Shown here: positions 1-6,094 of the stretch, in pieces | Position numbering within the stretch: position 1 is the stretch's first letter | Layout of the letters: the number at the start of each line of letters is the position of its first letter | NCBI GenBank assembly: GCA_000715605.1 | Contig: KL568532.1 | Span: 130,560-140,093 of the forward strand | Direction of reading: 5' to 3' | DNA from: Streptomyces speibonae | Lineage (GTDB): Bacteria; Actinomycetota; Actinomycetes; Streptomycetales; Streptomycetaceae | Length of the DNA stretch: 9,534 bases | Notes under the pieces: generated by a model | The model's database searches: none | What the model was told of the DNA's origin: nothing | What the model saw: the letters and a program-made list of their open reading frames with translations, nothing else | Position numbers and translations under genes: made by a program

Positions 1-18
1 GATGTGTATAAGAGACAG
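1..18 (+). other. Tn5/Nextera mosaic-end adapter remnant (artefact)
   Basis: GATGTGTATAAGAGACAG is the 19-bp Tn5 mosaic end used in tagmentation libraries, lacking only its first A. It is sequencing-library sequence, not genome. Read in frame it gives the well-known spurious peptide start MCIRDS. The matching inverted copy lies at the right end, so native DNA begins at base 19. Confidence 0.97.
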
Positions 19-764
19 CGGTAGTCCTGCGCGGGCGAGCCGCCGTAGCTCTCCTGTGAGCCATATGTGTCCTGGCCGCCGTACGCGTCCTGGTTGCCGT
101 ACGCGTCCTGGCCACCGTAGGAGTCCTGCGGCGGCGAGGCGTACGGGTCCGGGTCGGGAAAGCCGAGGCGCGGCTGCTGCCAGCCGTACTCCTCCTGCGC
201 CGGCCGCGGCCACGAGCCGGGATCCGGGCGCTGGTACTCCGAAGGGTAGGCGGGGCGTGCGGTGGGGAGCTGGTCACCGGAGGGCCCCGGCTGCTGATCG
301 GCGCGGCGCCGGCCGTATCCCTCGTATCCGTCGTACGACTCGCGCTCCTGCCGGTCGGGCCGCTCGCGGTGATCACGGTGGTCGGAGGAGTGGTCCGGGC
401 GTTCGGGGTGCTCCTGGCGCACGGCGGGGAGCTCCGGCTCCTCGTACCGCGGCTGCGGCCGGGGCGCCGGCGGGGCCGGGGGCTCGCCCGCGCTCTCGTC
501 CACGGTGATCGCGATCCGGATGGGGCGGCCGCACTCGCGTGTCAGGGTCTCGCTGACGATGGGGGCCAGGCGGCCCTCGAGCACACCCTTGGCGAACTCG
601 TTCGGCACGGCGAGCAGCGCGGTGTCGGCGACCAGGGCCAGCGGCTGGCAGCGCCGGATCCAGTGCTCGTCCTTGCCCTCGACCCCTTGTCCGCGCCCCT
701 CTCCGAGTAGCTGTTCCAGTACGCGTGGCCACACTGCGGCAAGATCGGCAGGTACGTCAGCCAC
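19..764 (-). CDS. dnaA: Chromosomal replication initiator DnaA (5' part; truncated at left end)
   Basis: DnaA binds TTGTCCACA boxes at oriC, melts the origin and loads the replicative helicase. Translated from GTG at 764, the product starts [20 protein letters not shown], the characteristic Streptomyces DnaA N-terminus. About 248 codons are present. Residues 1 to about 90 are domain I (helicase-loader and self-interaction), including [20 protein letters not shown] and ending near [11 protein letters not shown]. The rest is the long Pro/Gly/Asp/Tyr-rich disordered domain II typical of streptomycetes. The AAA+ ATPase (domain III) and the DNA-binding helices (domain IV) lie beyond the window edge. 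A GAGAGAG run at 779-773, 8 nt upstream, can serve as ribosome binding site. The gene is divergent from rpmH, as in other streptomycetes, and a DnaA-box pair in its upstream region suggests autorepression. The frame stays open to the adapter, so truncation is by library end, not mutation. Confidence 0.94.
36..125 (-). repeat. 18-bp tandem repeat in dnaA domain II (five hexapeptide units)
   Basis: Five imperfect 18-bp units run head to tail. On the minus strand they encode [24 protein letters not shown] and ESYGGS (about residues 214-243 of DnaA). The units keep frame and a Tyr-Gly core with an acidic first residue. The repeat lies in the disordered linker of DnaA, where length and sequence vary among species, so it probably arose by slippage of a codon-level repeat. 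Confidence 0.85.
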
Positions 765-866
765 AGGGCACGCTCTCTCACAGGTCCCTCGATCGTGTGA
801 AGCGAGAGACGGGTCGGGATGTAAATCGGGTGGTGAAGGGTCAAGGGAACGAATCGGAGTCCAGTC

Positions 867-896
867 ACGGTAGTCAGCGCGGCCGGTACGGTTCAA
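867..896 (-). promoter_or_regulatory. Probable dnaA promoter
   Basis: On the minus strand, TTGAAC (896-891) and TACCGT (872-867) are separated by 18 bp, a fair match to a housekeeping-sigma promoter (TTGACN / TANNNT). Transcription would start near 860, giving a leader of roughly 95 nt before the GTG. The DnaA-box pair begins 5 bp upstream of the -35 element, a position suited to autoregulation. A second TTGACC at 844-839 lacks a well-spaced -10. Confidence 0.45.
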
Positions 897-900
897 GTTG

Positions 901-921
901 TTGTCCCCAGGCTGTGGACAA
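901..921. promoter_or_regulatory. Head-to-head DnaA-box pair upstream of dnaA
   Basis: TTGTCCCCA (901-909) and TGTGGACAA (913-921, the reverse complement of the perfect Streptomyces box TTGTCCACA) face each other across GGC. Together they form a near-perfect inverted repeat. One box is consensus and the other has a single mismatch. Their place upstream of the dnaA -35 element matches the autorepression arrangement known for Streptomyces dnaA. They are a promoter operator, not oriC, which has many boxes and lies on the other side of dnaA. Confidence 0.85.
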
Positions 922-943
922 GTGTCTCCCGGCAACCGCTGGT

Positions 944-973
944 TTGACCGATTGACGCAGCCGCGCGTACCGT
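944..973 (+). promoter_or_regulatory. Probable rpmH promoter
   Basis: TTGACC (944-949) and TACCGT (968-973) with an 18-bp spacer give a strong match to a Streptomyces housekeeping-sigma promoter. The predicted start near 980 leaves a leader of about 160 nt before rpmH. It uses the same -10 hexamer and spacer length as the divergent dnaA promoter candidate. Confidence 0.6.
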
Positions 974-1139
974 AACGAGGTCGAGTTGTCGATGGCTGCT
1001 GCCGCCTGCCTCCGATGGGCACAGATCGCGCAAGATGATCGGTCAGCGGTGCACTGGGGCGTAACGCGAGCTACTCGTGGGCGCACGGTGACAGCCAGGA
1101 CGGCACCCCGCAAGAACCGATTTCTTCTGGAGCCCCCGA

Positions 1140-1277
1140 GTGAGCAAGCGCACCTTCCAGCCGAACAACCGTCGCCGCGCCAAGACCCACGGCTTCCGGC
1201 TGCGTATGCGCACCCGTGCCGGCCGCGCGATTCTCGCGTCCCGCCGCAGCAAGGGTCGCGCCCGCCTGTCCGCCTGA
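1140..1277 (+). CDS. rpmH: 50S ribosomal protein L34
   Basis: L34 is a small basic protein that binds 23S rRNA in the large subunit. The 45-residue product begins [20 protein letters not shown] and ends [11 protein letters not shown], diagnostic of actinobacterial L34. It is Arg/Lys-rich throughout, with the canonical [24 protein letters not shown] core. The start is GTG with GGAG at 1129-1132, 7 nt upstream. It is the first gene of the rpmH-rnpA-yidD-yidC-jag cluster, 21 bp before rnpA. Full length; identification is secure. Confidence 0.97.
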   Translation: MSKRTFQPNNRRRAKTHGFRLRMRTRAGRAILASRRSKGRARLSA

Positions 1278-1298
1278 TCCCGGTCAGGTCATGACGTC

Positions 1299-1670
1299 GT
1301 GCTGCCCACCGAGAACCGGCTGAGGCGGCGCGAGGACTTCGCGACCGCGGTACGACGGGGGCGCCGGGCCGGGCGCCCGCATCTCGTCGTCCATCTTCGT
1401 AGCGGTGCAACGGACCCGCATGCGCCTGGGGAGAGTGCTCCCCCACCGCGTGCGGGTTTCGTCGTGAGCAAGGCCGTGGGCGGTGCGGTGGTGCGCAACA
1501 AGGTGAAGCGCAGGCTTCGCCATCTGATGCGCGAGCGAGTCGACCGGCTGCCCCCCGGTAGCCTGGTAGTCGTACGAGCGCTGCCCGGTGCGGGTGACGC
1601 CGACCATGGACAGCTGGCCCGAGACCTGGATGCCGCTTTGCAGCGGCTGCTGGGAGGGGGCGCGCGATGA
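1299..1670 (+). CDS. rnpA: Ribonuclease P protein component
   Basis: RnpA is the protein cofactor of RNase P; it helps the catalytic RNA bind and cleave the 5' leaders of pre-tRNAs. The 123-residue product starts [14 protein letters not shown] at GTG 1299, with only a weak AGG upstream. The signature RNR region is at residues 66-74 (RNKVKRRLR), preceded by [12 protein letters not shown], the central-helix motif. A Pro-rich segment (about residues 37-50, [14 protein letters not shown]) sits between the N-terminal strands and this motif. It is absent from the mycobacterial protein as I recall it and looks like a lineage-specific insertion. The stop codon overlaps the yidD start (ATGA), indicating translational coupling. 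Confidence 0.95.
   Translation: MLPTENRLRRREDFATAVRRGRRAGRPHLVVHLRSGATDPHAPGESAPPPRAGFVVSKAVGGAVVRNKVKRRLRHLMRERVDRLPPGSLVVVRALPGAGDADHGQLARDLDAALQRLLGGGAR
1428..1443. repeat. Small perfect hairpin inside rnpA
   Basis: GGGGAG and CTCCCC flank the tetraloop AGTG, giving a 6-bp perfect stem. It sits exactly in the Pro-rich insertion of RnpA. It resembles the short GC palindromes scattered in Streptomyces genomes, but no second copy is visible in this window. Confidence 0.4.
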
Positions 1671-2041
1671 AGTACCCGCTGCTGGCTCTGATCAAGCTCT
1701 ACCAGTGGACGATCAGTCCGCTGCTGGGGCCGGTATGCAAGTACTACCCGTCGTGTTCCCACTACGGCTACACGGCCATCGACCGGCACGGTGCCCTCAA
1801 AGGCACCGCACTCACGGCCTGGCGCATCCTGCGGTGCAATCCGTGGTCGCTGGGCGGTGTGGACCATGTCCCGCCGCGCAAGCGTCCGCGGTGGCACGAA
1901 ATGCTGCGTAACGCCTGGCGTGCACGCAAGGGCGGGACCTCCGCCGCCGAACCGGCCACCGAAGGACAGACTCCTTCCGAACGTCCGACGAGTCCTTCGA
2001 GCCCGGCCGCAGAGACCTCGTCCCATGCCCAAGGAGCATGA
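1667..2041 (+). CDS. yidD: Membrane protein insertion efficiency factor YidD
   Basis: YidD is a small membrane-associated protein that helps YidC/Sec insert inner-membrane proteins. The family core fills residues 1-70: [17 protein letters not shown], then [15 protein letters not shown] with C24 and C30, then [15 protein letters not shown] with C57. These are the family's conserved cysteines and Pro/Gly positions. An N-terminal amphipathic or hydrophobic stretch (about residues 3-22) could dip into the membrane. The last 50 residues form a Ser/Thr/Pro-rich hydrophilic tail, making the 124-residue product longer than the roughly 70-85-residue core family. ATG 1667 overlaps the rnpA stop by 4 bp. 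yidC follows 3 bp after the stop, and the AAGGAG for yidC (2031-2036) lies inside the end of yidD. Confidence 0.93.
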   Translation: MKYPLLALIKLYQWTISPLLGPVCKYYPSCSHYGYTAIDRHGALKGTALTAWRILRCNPWSLGGVDHVPPRKRPRWHEMLRNAWRARKGGTSAAEPATEGQTPSERPTSPSSPAAETSSHAQGA

Positions 2042-2044
2042 TTA

Positions 2045-3310
2045 GTGGACACGATTGCCAGCCTCTTCAGCTTCATCACAACACCTGTCTCCTGGGTCAT
2101 CGTCCAGTTCCACAGCGTGTACGGCGCCGTCTTCGGCCCTGACACCGGGTGGGCCTGGGGCCTGTCCATCGTGTCCCTGGTGATCCTGATCCGTATCTGC
2201 CTGATCCCGCTCTTCGTGAAGCAGATCAAGGCGACGCGTGCGATGCAGACGCTCCAGCCGGAGATGAAGAAGATCCAGGAGCGCTACAAGAACGACCGGC
2301 AGCGCCAGTCCGAAGAGATGATGAAGCTCTACAAGGAGACGGGCACCAACCCGCTCTCCTCGTGTCTTCCCATCCTGGCCCAGTCGCCGTTCTTCTTCGC
2401 CCTCTACCACGTGCTCAACAGCATCGCGTCGAACGACACCATCGGCGTGATCAACGAGCGCCTGCTGGAGAGCGCGCAGAAGGCCCACATCTTCGGTGCC
2501 CCGCTCGCGGCGAAGTTCACGGACAGCTCGGACAAGGTCGAGGCACTCAACTCCTCGCTGACCGACGTCCGCGTCGTCACGGCGATCATGATCGTGCTGA
2601 TGTCGCTGTCGCAGTTCTACACGCAGCGCCAGCTGATGACGAAGAACGTCGACACCTCGGTGAAGACGCCGTTCATGCAGCAGCAGAAGATGCTGATGTA
2701 CATCTTCCCGGTCATCTTCGCCGTCTTCGGCATCAACTTCCCGGTCGGTGTCCTCGTCTACTGGCTGACCACCAACGTGTGGACCATGGGCCAGCAGATG
2801 TACGTCATCCACAACAACCCGACCCCGGGCTCCAAGGCTCAGGCCGCGTACCTTGAGCGCCTGTCCAAGCACGTCACCCGGCACGGCAAGACCCGCAACC
2901 GCCGTGAGCGCGCCATCGTCAAGGCCATCGTCGCCAAGGGTCGCGACCGCAACGAGTACGAGCGCAAGTTCATCAACGGCCTGAGCAAGGCGGGGCTGGC
3001 CGCCCAGGCCGACGGCGCGGTGGTCAAGAGCGAGAGCAGCGCCGTGGACCAGACCGAGGACGGCACGTCGACCACCACCGCTCCCAAGCGGCAGCAGCCG
3101 AAGAGGCAGAGCAAGTCCCAGCGCCAGGCCGGGGCGTCCAAGGCAGCGGGTGAGACCACCTCGCTGACGAAGTCCGGCGAGCCGCAGAGCGCCAAGCCCG
3201 CTCCCGCTGCCAAGAAGGGCAACGCCAAGTCCGCCGGCGGTACCCGCAGCAGGGCCCAGTCCGGACAGCGCAAGGGCCCGCAGCGCCCCAAGTCCCCGTC
3301 CAAGAAGTAA
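2045..3310 (+). CDS. yidC: Membrane protein insertase YidC (Oxa1 family)
   Basis: YidC inserts and folds membrane proteins, alone or with SecYEG. The 421-residue product starts at GTG 2045, 8 nt after AAGGAG (2031-2036). Membrane segments are visible at about 36-57 ([20 protein letters not shown]), 108-130 ([20 protein letters not shown]), 172-195 and 215-245 ([22 protein letters not shown]). The arginine of the hydrophilic groove is R50 in LIRICLIP. Residues 58-100 form the charged cytoplasmic C1 hairpin ([20 protein letters not shown]). No lipobox is present and the large periplasmic P1 domain of Gram-negative YidC is absent, as expected for the actinobacterial form. From about residue 270 to the end is a roughly 150-residue, Lys/Arg/Ser/Gln-rich, apparently disordered cytoplasmic tail, likely to contact ribosomes. 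Confidence 0.96.
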   Translation: MDTIASLFSFITTPVSWVIVQFHSVYGAVFGPDTGWAWGLSIVSLVILIRICLIPLFVKQIKATRAMQTLQPEMKKIQERYKNDRQRQSEEMMKLYKETGTNPLSSCLPILAQSPFFFALYHVLNSIASNDTIGVINERLLESAQKAHIFGAPLAAKFTDSSDKVEALNSSLTDVRVVTAIMIVLMSLSQFYTQRQLMTKNVDTSVKTPFMQQQKMLMYIFPVIFAVFGINFPVGVLVYWLTTNVWTMGQQMYVIHNNPTPGSKAQAAYLERLSKHVTRHGKTRNRRERAIVKAIVAKGRDRNEYERKFINGLSKAGLAAQADGAVVKSESSAVDQTEDGTSTTTAPKRQQPKRQSKSQRQAGASKAAGETTSLTKSGEPQSAKPAPAAKKGNAKSAGGTRSRAQSGQRKGPQRPKSPSKK

Positions 3311-3325
3311 GAAGGAGTCCATCCC

Positions 3326-3838
3326 GTGACGGAAGGCACCACCGCCGCCGCTGCCGAGGGCGCAGACACCCTGACCCGCCTGGAGCAGGAGGGCGAGATC
3401 GCGGCGGACTACCTGGAGGGTCTGCTCGACATCGCCGATCTCGACGGCGACATCGACATGGACGTCGAGGCCGACCGCGCCTCTGTCTCGATCATCAGCG
3501 ACACCGGCAGCCGTGATCTGCAGAAGCTGGTGGGCCGGGACGGTGAGGTGCTGGAGGCACTCCAGGAGCTCACGCGTCTGGCCGTGCACCGGGAGACCGG
3601 GGACCGCAGCCGCCTCATGCTCGACATCGCGGGCTTCCGGGCCCGGAAGCGGACCGAGCTGTCCGAGATCGGAGCGAAGGCCGCCGCCGAGGCCAAGAGC
3701 AGCGGCCGGCCGGTGAAGCTCGACCCGATGACGCCGTTCGAGCGCAAGGTCGTGCACGACGCGGTCAAGGCGGCCGGCCTGCGCAGCGAGTCCGAGGGCG
3801 AGGAGCCGCAGCGCTTCGTCGTCGTACTTCCCGCCTGA
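3326..3838 (+). CDS. jag: KH-R3H RNA-binding protein (Jag/KhpB-like)
   Basis: Jag/KhpB proteins bind RNA through a KH and an R3H domain; in Gram-positives they act in post-transcriptional control linked to cell division and envelope growth. The 170-residue product starts at GTG 3326, 8 nt after AAGGAG (3312-3317). A KH-like domain spans about residues 48-105, with a GxxG loop at 70-73 (GRDG). The R3H domain covers about 130-170, with the signature R140-x3-H144 in PFERKVVHDAV. The N-terminal Jag_N domain of Firmicute proteins is missing and replaced by a short Ala/Glu-rich lead. The gene follows yidC by 15 bp and closes the cluster before a strong terminator. The family assignment is firm; the exact role in this organism is inferred. 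Confidence 0.93.
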   Translation: MTEGTTAAAAEGADTLTRLEQEGEIAADYLEGLLDIADLDGDIDMDVEADRASVSIISDTGSRDLQKLVGRDGEVLEALQELTRLAVHRETGDRSRLMLDIAGFRARKRTELSEIGAKAAAEAKSSGRPVKLDPMTPFERKVVHDAVKAAGLRSESEGEEPQRFVVVLPA

Positions 3839-3856
3839 TCGGTCCCCCCATTCCAC

Positions 3857-3891
3857 CGGCCCCGTCTGTTGCGCAGACGGGGCCGAATTTT
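3857..3891 (+). terminator. Intrinsic terminator after jag
   Basis: GGCCCCGTCTG (3858-3868) and CAGACGGGGCC (3874-3884) form a perfect 11-bp stem, 12 with the flanking C-G pair, around the loop TTGCG. AATTTT (3886-3891) follows. It lies 19 bp after the jag stop and should end most rpmH-to-jag transcription, so rsmG-parAB probably has its own promoter input. Confidence 0.9.
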
Positions 3892-3909
3892 GTCAGCCTG
3901 ATAGTTCTG

Positions 3910-3932
3910 GTGCCGGCGCCCTGTGCCGGCAC
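3910..3932 (+). other. Hairpin just upstream of rsmG
   Basis: GTGCCGGC (3910-3917) and GCCGGCAC (3925-3932) form a perfect 8-bp stem with a 7-nt loop. It ends 5 nt before the GGAAGGA ribosome binding site (3938-3944). No T-run follows, so it is not a terminator. It may affect rsmG translation or be an operator. I could not identify an rsmG promoter with confidence. Confidence 0.5.
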
Positions 3933-3953
3933 GGTACGGAAGGACGGTCCCCC

Positions 3954-4673
3954 GTGACGGAGGCAGCGGAGCTTCCCCCCGCGCCCGAGCAGGCCCGCGA
4001 GGTGTTCGGTGATCGCTTCGCGGACGCGGTCCGCTACGCGGAGCTGCTCGCCGAGGCAGGTGTGCAGCGTGGCTTGATCGGTCCGCGCGAGGTGCCCCGC
4101 CTCTGGGAGCGGCATCTGCTGAACTGCGCGGTGCTCTCGGAAGTGGTACCCGAGGGCGTGACGGTGTGCGACGTCGGCTCGGGGGCCGGTCTGCCGGGCA
4201 TTCCCCTGGCGCTGGTGCGTGAGGACCTCAAGATCACACTGCTGGAGCCGCTGCTGCGGCGCACCAACTTCCTGACCGAGGTCGTCGAGCTGCTCGGCCT
4301 GGACCACGTGACGGTGGTACGCGGCCGCGCCGAGGAGGTCATGGGGAAGCTGCCGGCGGTGCACGTGGTGACCGCTCGTGCCGTTGCTCCGCTCGACCGC
4401 CTTGCCACCTGGGGCATCCCCCTCCTGCGGCCGTACGGCGAGATGCTCGCGCTCAAGGGTGATGCCGCCGAGGAGGAACTGAAGAGCGCGTCGTCGGCGC
4501 TGAGCAAGCTCGGTGCCGTGGCGACATCGATCGTGCATGTGGGCGAGGGCGTCGTGGACCCGATGTCCACCGTGGTGCGGGTCGAGGTCGGTGAGAGCCC
4601 CGGCGGTGTGCGTTTCGCCGCCAAGCGTGCGAAGGCGGCCCGCACCGGTCGGGCGCGACGACGGCGCGGGTAG
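3954..4673 (+). CDS. rsmG: 16S rRNA (guanine527-N7)-methyltransferase RsmG
   Basis: RsmG (GidB) transfers a methyl group from S-adenosylmethionine to N7 of G527 (E. coli numbering) in 16S rRNA; its loss gives low-level streptomycin resistance in many bacteria. The 239-residue product starts at GTG 3954, 9 nt after GGAAGGA. The SAM-binding glycine loop is at residues 71-83 (VCDVGSGAGLPGI). The acidic strand end (LLEPLLRRTNFL, E98) and the family motifs TARAVAPL (140-147) and LKGD (167-170) are present. The C-terminus ends in a basic run (ARRRRG). Placement between jag and parA is conserved in Gram-positives. Full length, with no missing catalytic element seen. Confidence 0.96.
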   Translation: MTEAAELPPAPEQAREVFGDRFADAVRYAELLAEAGVQRGLIGPREVPRLWERHLLNCAVLSEVVPEGVTVCDVGSGAGLPGIPLALVREDLKITLLEPLLRRTNFLTEVVELLGLDHVTVVRGRAEEVMGKLPAVHVVTARAVAPLDRLATWGIPLLRPYGEMLALKGDAAEEELKSASSALSKLGAVATSIVHVGEGVVDPMSTVVRVEVGESPGGVRFAAKRAKAARTGRARRRRG

Positions 4674-4712
4674 CGGGCGCCGCGTGTCCGACGGGGGTAC
4701 TCAAGCGGAAGG

Positions 4713-4733
4713 CCGGCCCGCTCCGAGGGCCGG
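4713..4733 (+). other. GC-rich hairpin after rsmG
   Basis: CCGGCCC (4713-4719) and GGGCCGG (4727-4733) form a perfect 7-bp stem with a 7-nt loop, 40 bp past the rsmG stop. There is no T-tract, so it is at best a weak terminator or an RNA-stabilising structure. Confidence 0.4.
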
Positions 4734-4809
4734 ACGTACTCCACATAAGCTGCCAAACCTGTGCATTCCGGAGTGTCGCGGCAGCGCCGCCTCGGCCGCT
4801 GTGCATCGT

Positions 4810-4823
4810 GTTTCACGTGAAAC
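4810..4823. promoter_or_regulatory. parS: parS site 1 (parA leader)
   Basis: GTTTCACGTGAAAC is the exact palindromic core of the ParB-binding site, with flanks T and G. It lies about 195 bp upstream of the chosen parA start. A GTG overlapping it (4808-4810) begins the artefactual reading MFHVKR. Confidence 0.97.
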
Positions 4824-4879
4824 GTCGCTCACTGCTGCACGGCATCATCAGTCGGGGCCGCGCTGCGGCCGAACCCCGT

Positions 4880-4919
4880 GACCGGAAACCTCTCGGCGCG
4901 CTCGGAGAGGGGTCCGGTC
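4880..4919 (+). other. Long two-part hairpin in the parA leader
   Basis: GACCGGA (4880-4886) pairs with TCCGGTC (4913-4919), and CCTCTC (4889-4894) pairs with GAGAGG (4905-4910). The result is a 13-bp stem interrupted by one symmetric AA/GG internal loop, with a 10-nt apical loop. No T-run follows. It lies between parS site 1 and the DnaA-box-like pair. Its role is unknown. Confidence 0.55.
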
Positions 4920-4954
4920 CCGACGAAACATCGGCCTCCCCGAGGGGCACGGAG

Positions 4955-4981
4955 TTGTCCACAGAGGTGGATTTCTCCACA
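4955..4981 (+). promoter_or_regulatory. DnaA-box pair in the parA leader
   Basis: TTGTCCACA (4955-4963) is a perfect Streptomyces DnaA box, and TTCTCCACA (4973-4981) differs by one base. They are in the same orientation, 18 bp start to start. The piece between them contains GTGGA (4967-4971), which could pair with either TCCAC. The boxes lie 37-63 bp upstream of the chosen parA start. DnaA binding is inferred from sequence only. Confidence 0.6.
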
Positions 4982-5017
4982 GAACGTCAGGCCTCACTGG
5001 TTCACGACCCCGAAGGC

Positions 5018-6094
5018 ATGGGAGGCTCTGTTCATTGCGAGCCTGAAGTCGAGGAGAGTGAATCCTTGCGGTCCGACGCCAACATCGCGGGACCGATGAC
5101 CGATCCGGTCCCCGGTCCCCGTACCGAATCGACGGGGGTGGATGTTTCACGTGAAACACCGCCTCCGATGGACGACACTCCCATCGGTCGAGCCGCCCAG
5201 CTGGCGGTGGAGGCTCTGGGCCGTGCCGGTGAGGGGCTGCCGCGGCCCGAGCAGACCCGCGTCATCGTGGTCGCCAACCAGAAGGGCGGAGTCGGCAAGA
5301 CGACGACCACGGTCAACCTTGCCGCGTCGCTGGCCCTGCACGGCGCCCGTGTCCTGGTGATCGACCTCGACCCTCAGGGCAATGCGTCCACGGCCCTGGG
5401 GATCGACCATCACGCCGAGGTCCCCTCCATCTACGACGTACTGGTGGAGAGCAAGCCTCTGGCGGACGTCGTTCAGCCGGTCCCCGATGTCGAGGGACTC
5501 TTCTGCGCGCCCGCCACCATCGATCTCGCCGGTGCGGAGATCGAGCTGGTGTCCCTGGTAGCACGGGAGAGCAGGCTGCAACGGGCCATCCAGTCCTATG
5601 AGCAGCCACTGGACTACATCCTCATCGACTGCCCGCCCTCCCTCGGCCTGCTCACGGTCAACGCCCTGGTGGCCGGGCAGGAGGTCCTGATTCCGATCCA
5701 GTGCGAGTACTACGCGCTGGAGGGCCTGGGGCAGCTGTTGCGCAATGTCGATCTGGTGCGGGGGCACCTCAACCCCGCCCTGCATGTATCGACGATCCTG
5801 CTCACCATGTACGACGGCCGGACGCGGCTGGCGTCCCAGGTCGCCGACGAGGTGCGCACCCACTTCGGCGATGAGGTCCTGCGGACGAGCATCCCCAGGT
5901 CCGTCCGTATCTCGGAGGCGCCCAGCTACGGGCAGACCGTGTTGACCTACGATCCTGGATCGAGCGGTGCCCTCTCCTACTTCGAGGCGGCACGAGAGAT
6001 CGCGCTGCGAGGCGTCGGCGTCCGTTATGACGCATCGCAGGCGCACATCGGCGCACAGCAGAATGATCCGAACATGGTGGAGGGCGTCCAGTGA
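5018..6094 (+). CDS. parA: Chromosome-partitioning ATPase ParA
   Basis: ParA is a deviant-Walker ATPase that binds DNA non-specifically. In streptomycetes it assembles along hyphae to position ParB-oriC complexes before sporulation. From ATG 5018 the product has 358 residues. The deviant Walker A is at 89-96 (KGGVGKTT), the A' motif at 116-121 (DLDPQG) and Walker B aspartate D204 in YILIDCPPS. The first 80 residues are a low-complexity N-terminal extension carrying VSRET (43-47), encoded by parS site 2. The start is uncertain. ATG 5018 has GAAGG too close. TTG 5066 has GAGGAG (5051-5056) at 9 nt spacing and marks a rise in GC at third positions. ATG 5096, GTG 5138 and ATG 5168 are also in frame, and GTG 4808 lies in a parS site. 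parB overlaps the stop by 4 bp. Confidence 0.95.
   Translation: MGGSVHCEPEVEESESLRSDANIAGPMTDPVPGPRTESTGVDVSRETPPPMDDTPIGRAAQLAVEALGRAGEGLPRPEQTRVIVVANQKGGVGKTTTTVNLAASLALHGARVLVIDLDPQGNASTALGIDHHAEVPSIYDVLVESKPLADVVQPVPDVEGLFCAPATIDLAGAEIELVSLVARESRLQRAIQSYEQPLDYILIDCPPSLGLLTVNALVAGQEVLIPIQCEYYALEGLGQLLRNVDLVRGHLNPALHVSTILLTMYDGRTRLASQVADEVRTHFGDEVLRTSIPRSVRISEAPSYGQTVLTYDPGSSGALSYFEAAREIALRGVGVRYDASQAHIGAQQNDPNMVEGVQ
5144..5157. promoter_or_regulatory. parS: parS site 2 (inside parA 5' coding region)
   Basis: Exact core GTTTCACGTGAAAC, and with flanks T and A it is the full 16-bp consensus. It is read within parA as V-S-R-E-T using codons with A or T at the third position, unlike the surrounding gene, so sequence is conserved here for ParB binding. 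Confidence 0.97.

Larger units (their letters stand above)
765..1139. other. dnaA-rpmH divergent intergenic region
   Basis: This 375-bp gap contains no convincing coding sequence. It holds the dnaA leader and probable promoter on the minus strand, a head-to-head pair of DnaA boxes (901-921), a probable rpmH promoter (944-973) and a roughly 160-nt rpmH leader. From about 980 to 1128 I see no clear terminator, riboswitch or further strong promoter. Additional rpmH promoters there are possible but unsupported by a recognisable motif. Confidence 0.8.
4674..5017 (+). other. rsmG-parA intergenic/leader region
   Basis: These 344 bp contain no convincing gene, although one frame is open from GTG 4808 into parA. 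Third positions of that frame (4808-5017) are about 68% GC, well below the neighbouring genes. The region also holds a parS site, a long hairpin and DnaA-box-like sites, which argues that it is mostly regulatory. Streptomyces parAB is known to be driven by promoters in this interval, one induced during sporulation. I cannot place -10/-35 elements with confidence. Confidence 0.7.

Noticed and set aside
19..508. Plus-strand frame at the left end with Arg/Ala/Pro-rich product starting MCIRDS
   Set aside because: It begins in adapter sequence and is antisense to dnaA, which has an unmistakable Streptomyces DnaA N-terminus.
901..921. The DnaA-box pair as the chromosomal origin oriC
   Set aside because: Streptomyces oriC carries many boxes between dnaA and dnaN; only two occur here, on the promoter side of dnaA, fitting autoregulation.
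874..1695. A 273-codon minus-strand frame across the dnaA-rpmH gap and rnpA
   Set aside because: It overlaps the DnaA boxes, rpmH promoter, rpmH and rnpA on the opposite strand and has no recognisable features.
2042..3856. A 604-codon open frame on the minus strand opposite yidC and jag
   Set aside because: It is the typical antisense shadow of high-GC codon usage. It mirrors two well-identified genes with their own ribosome binding sites, and its Leu/Gly/His/Arg-rich product shows no family features.
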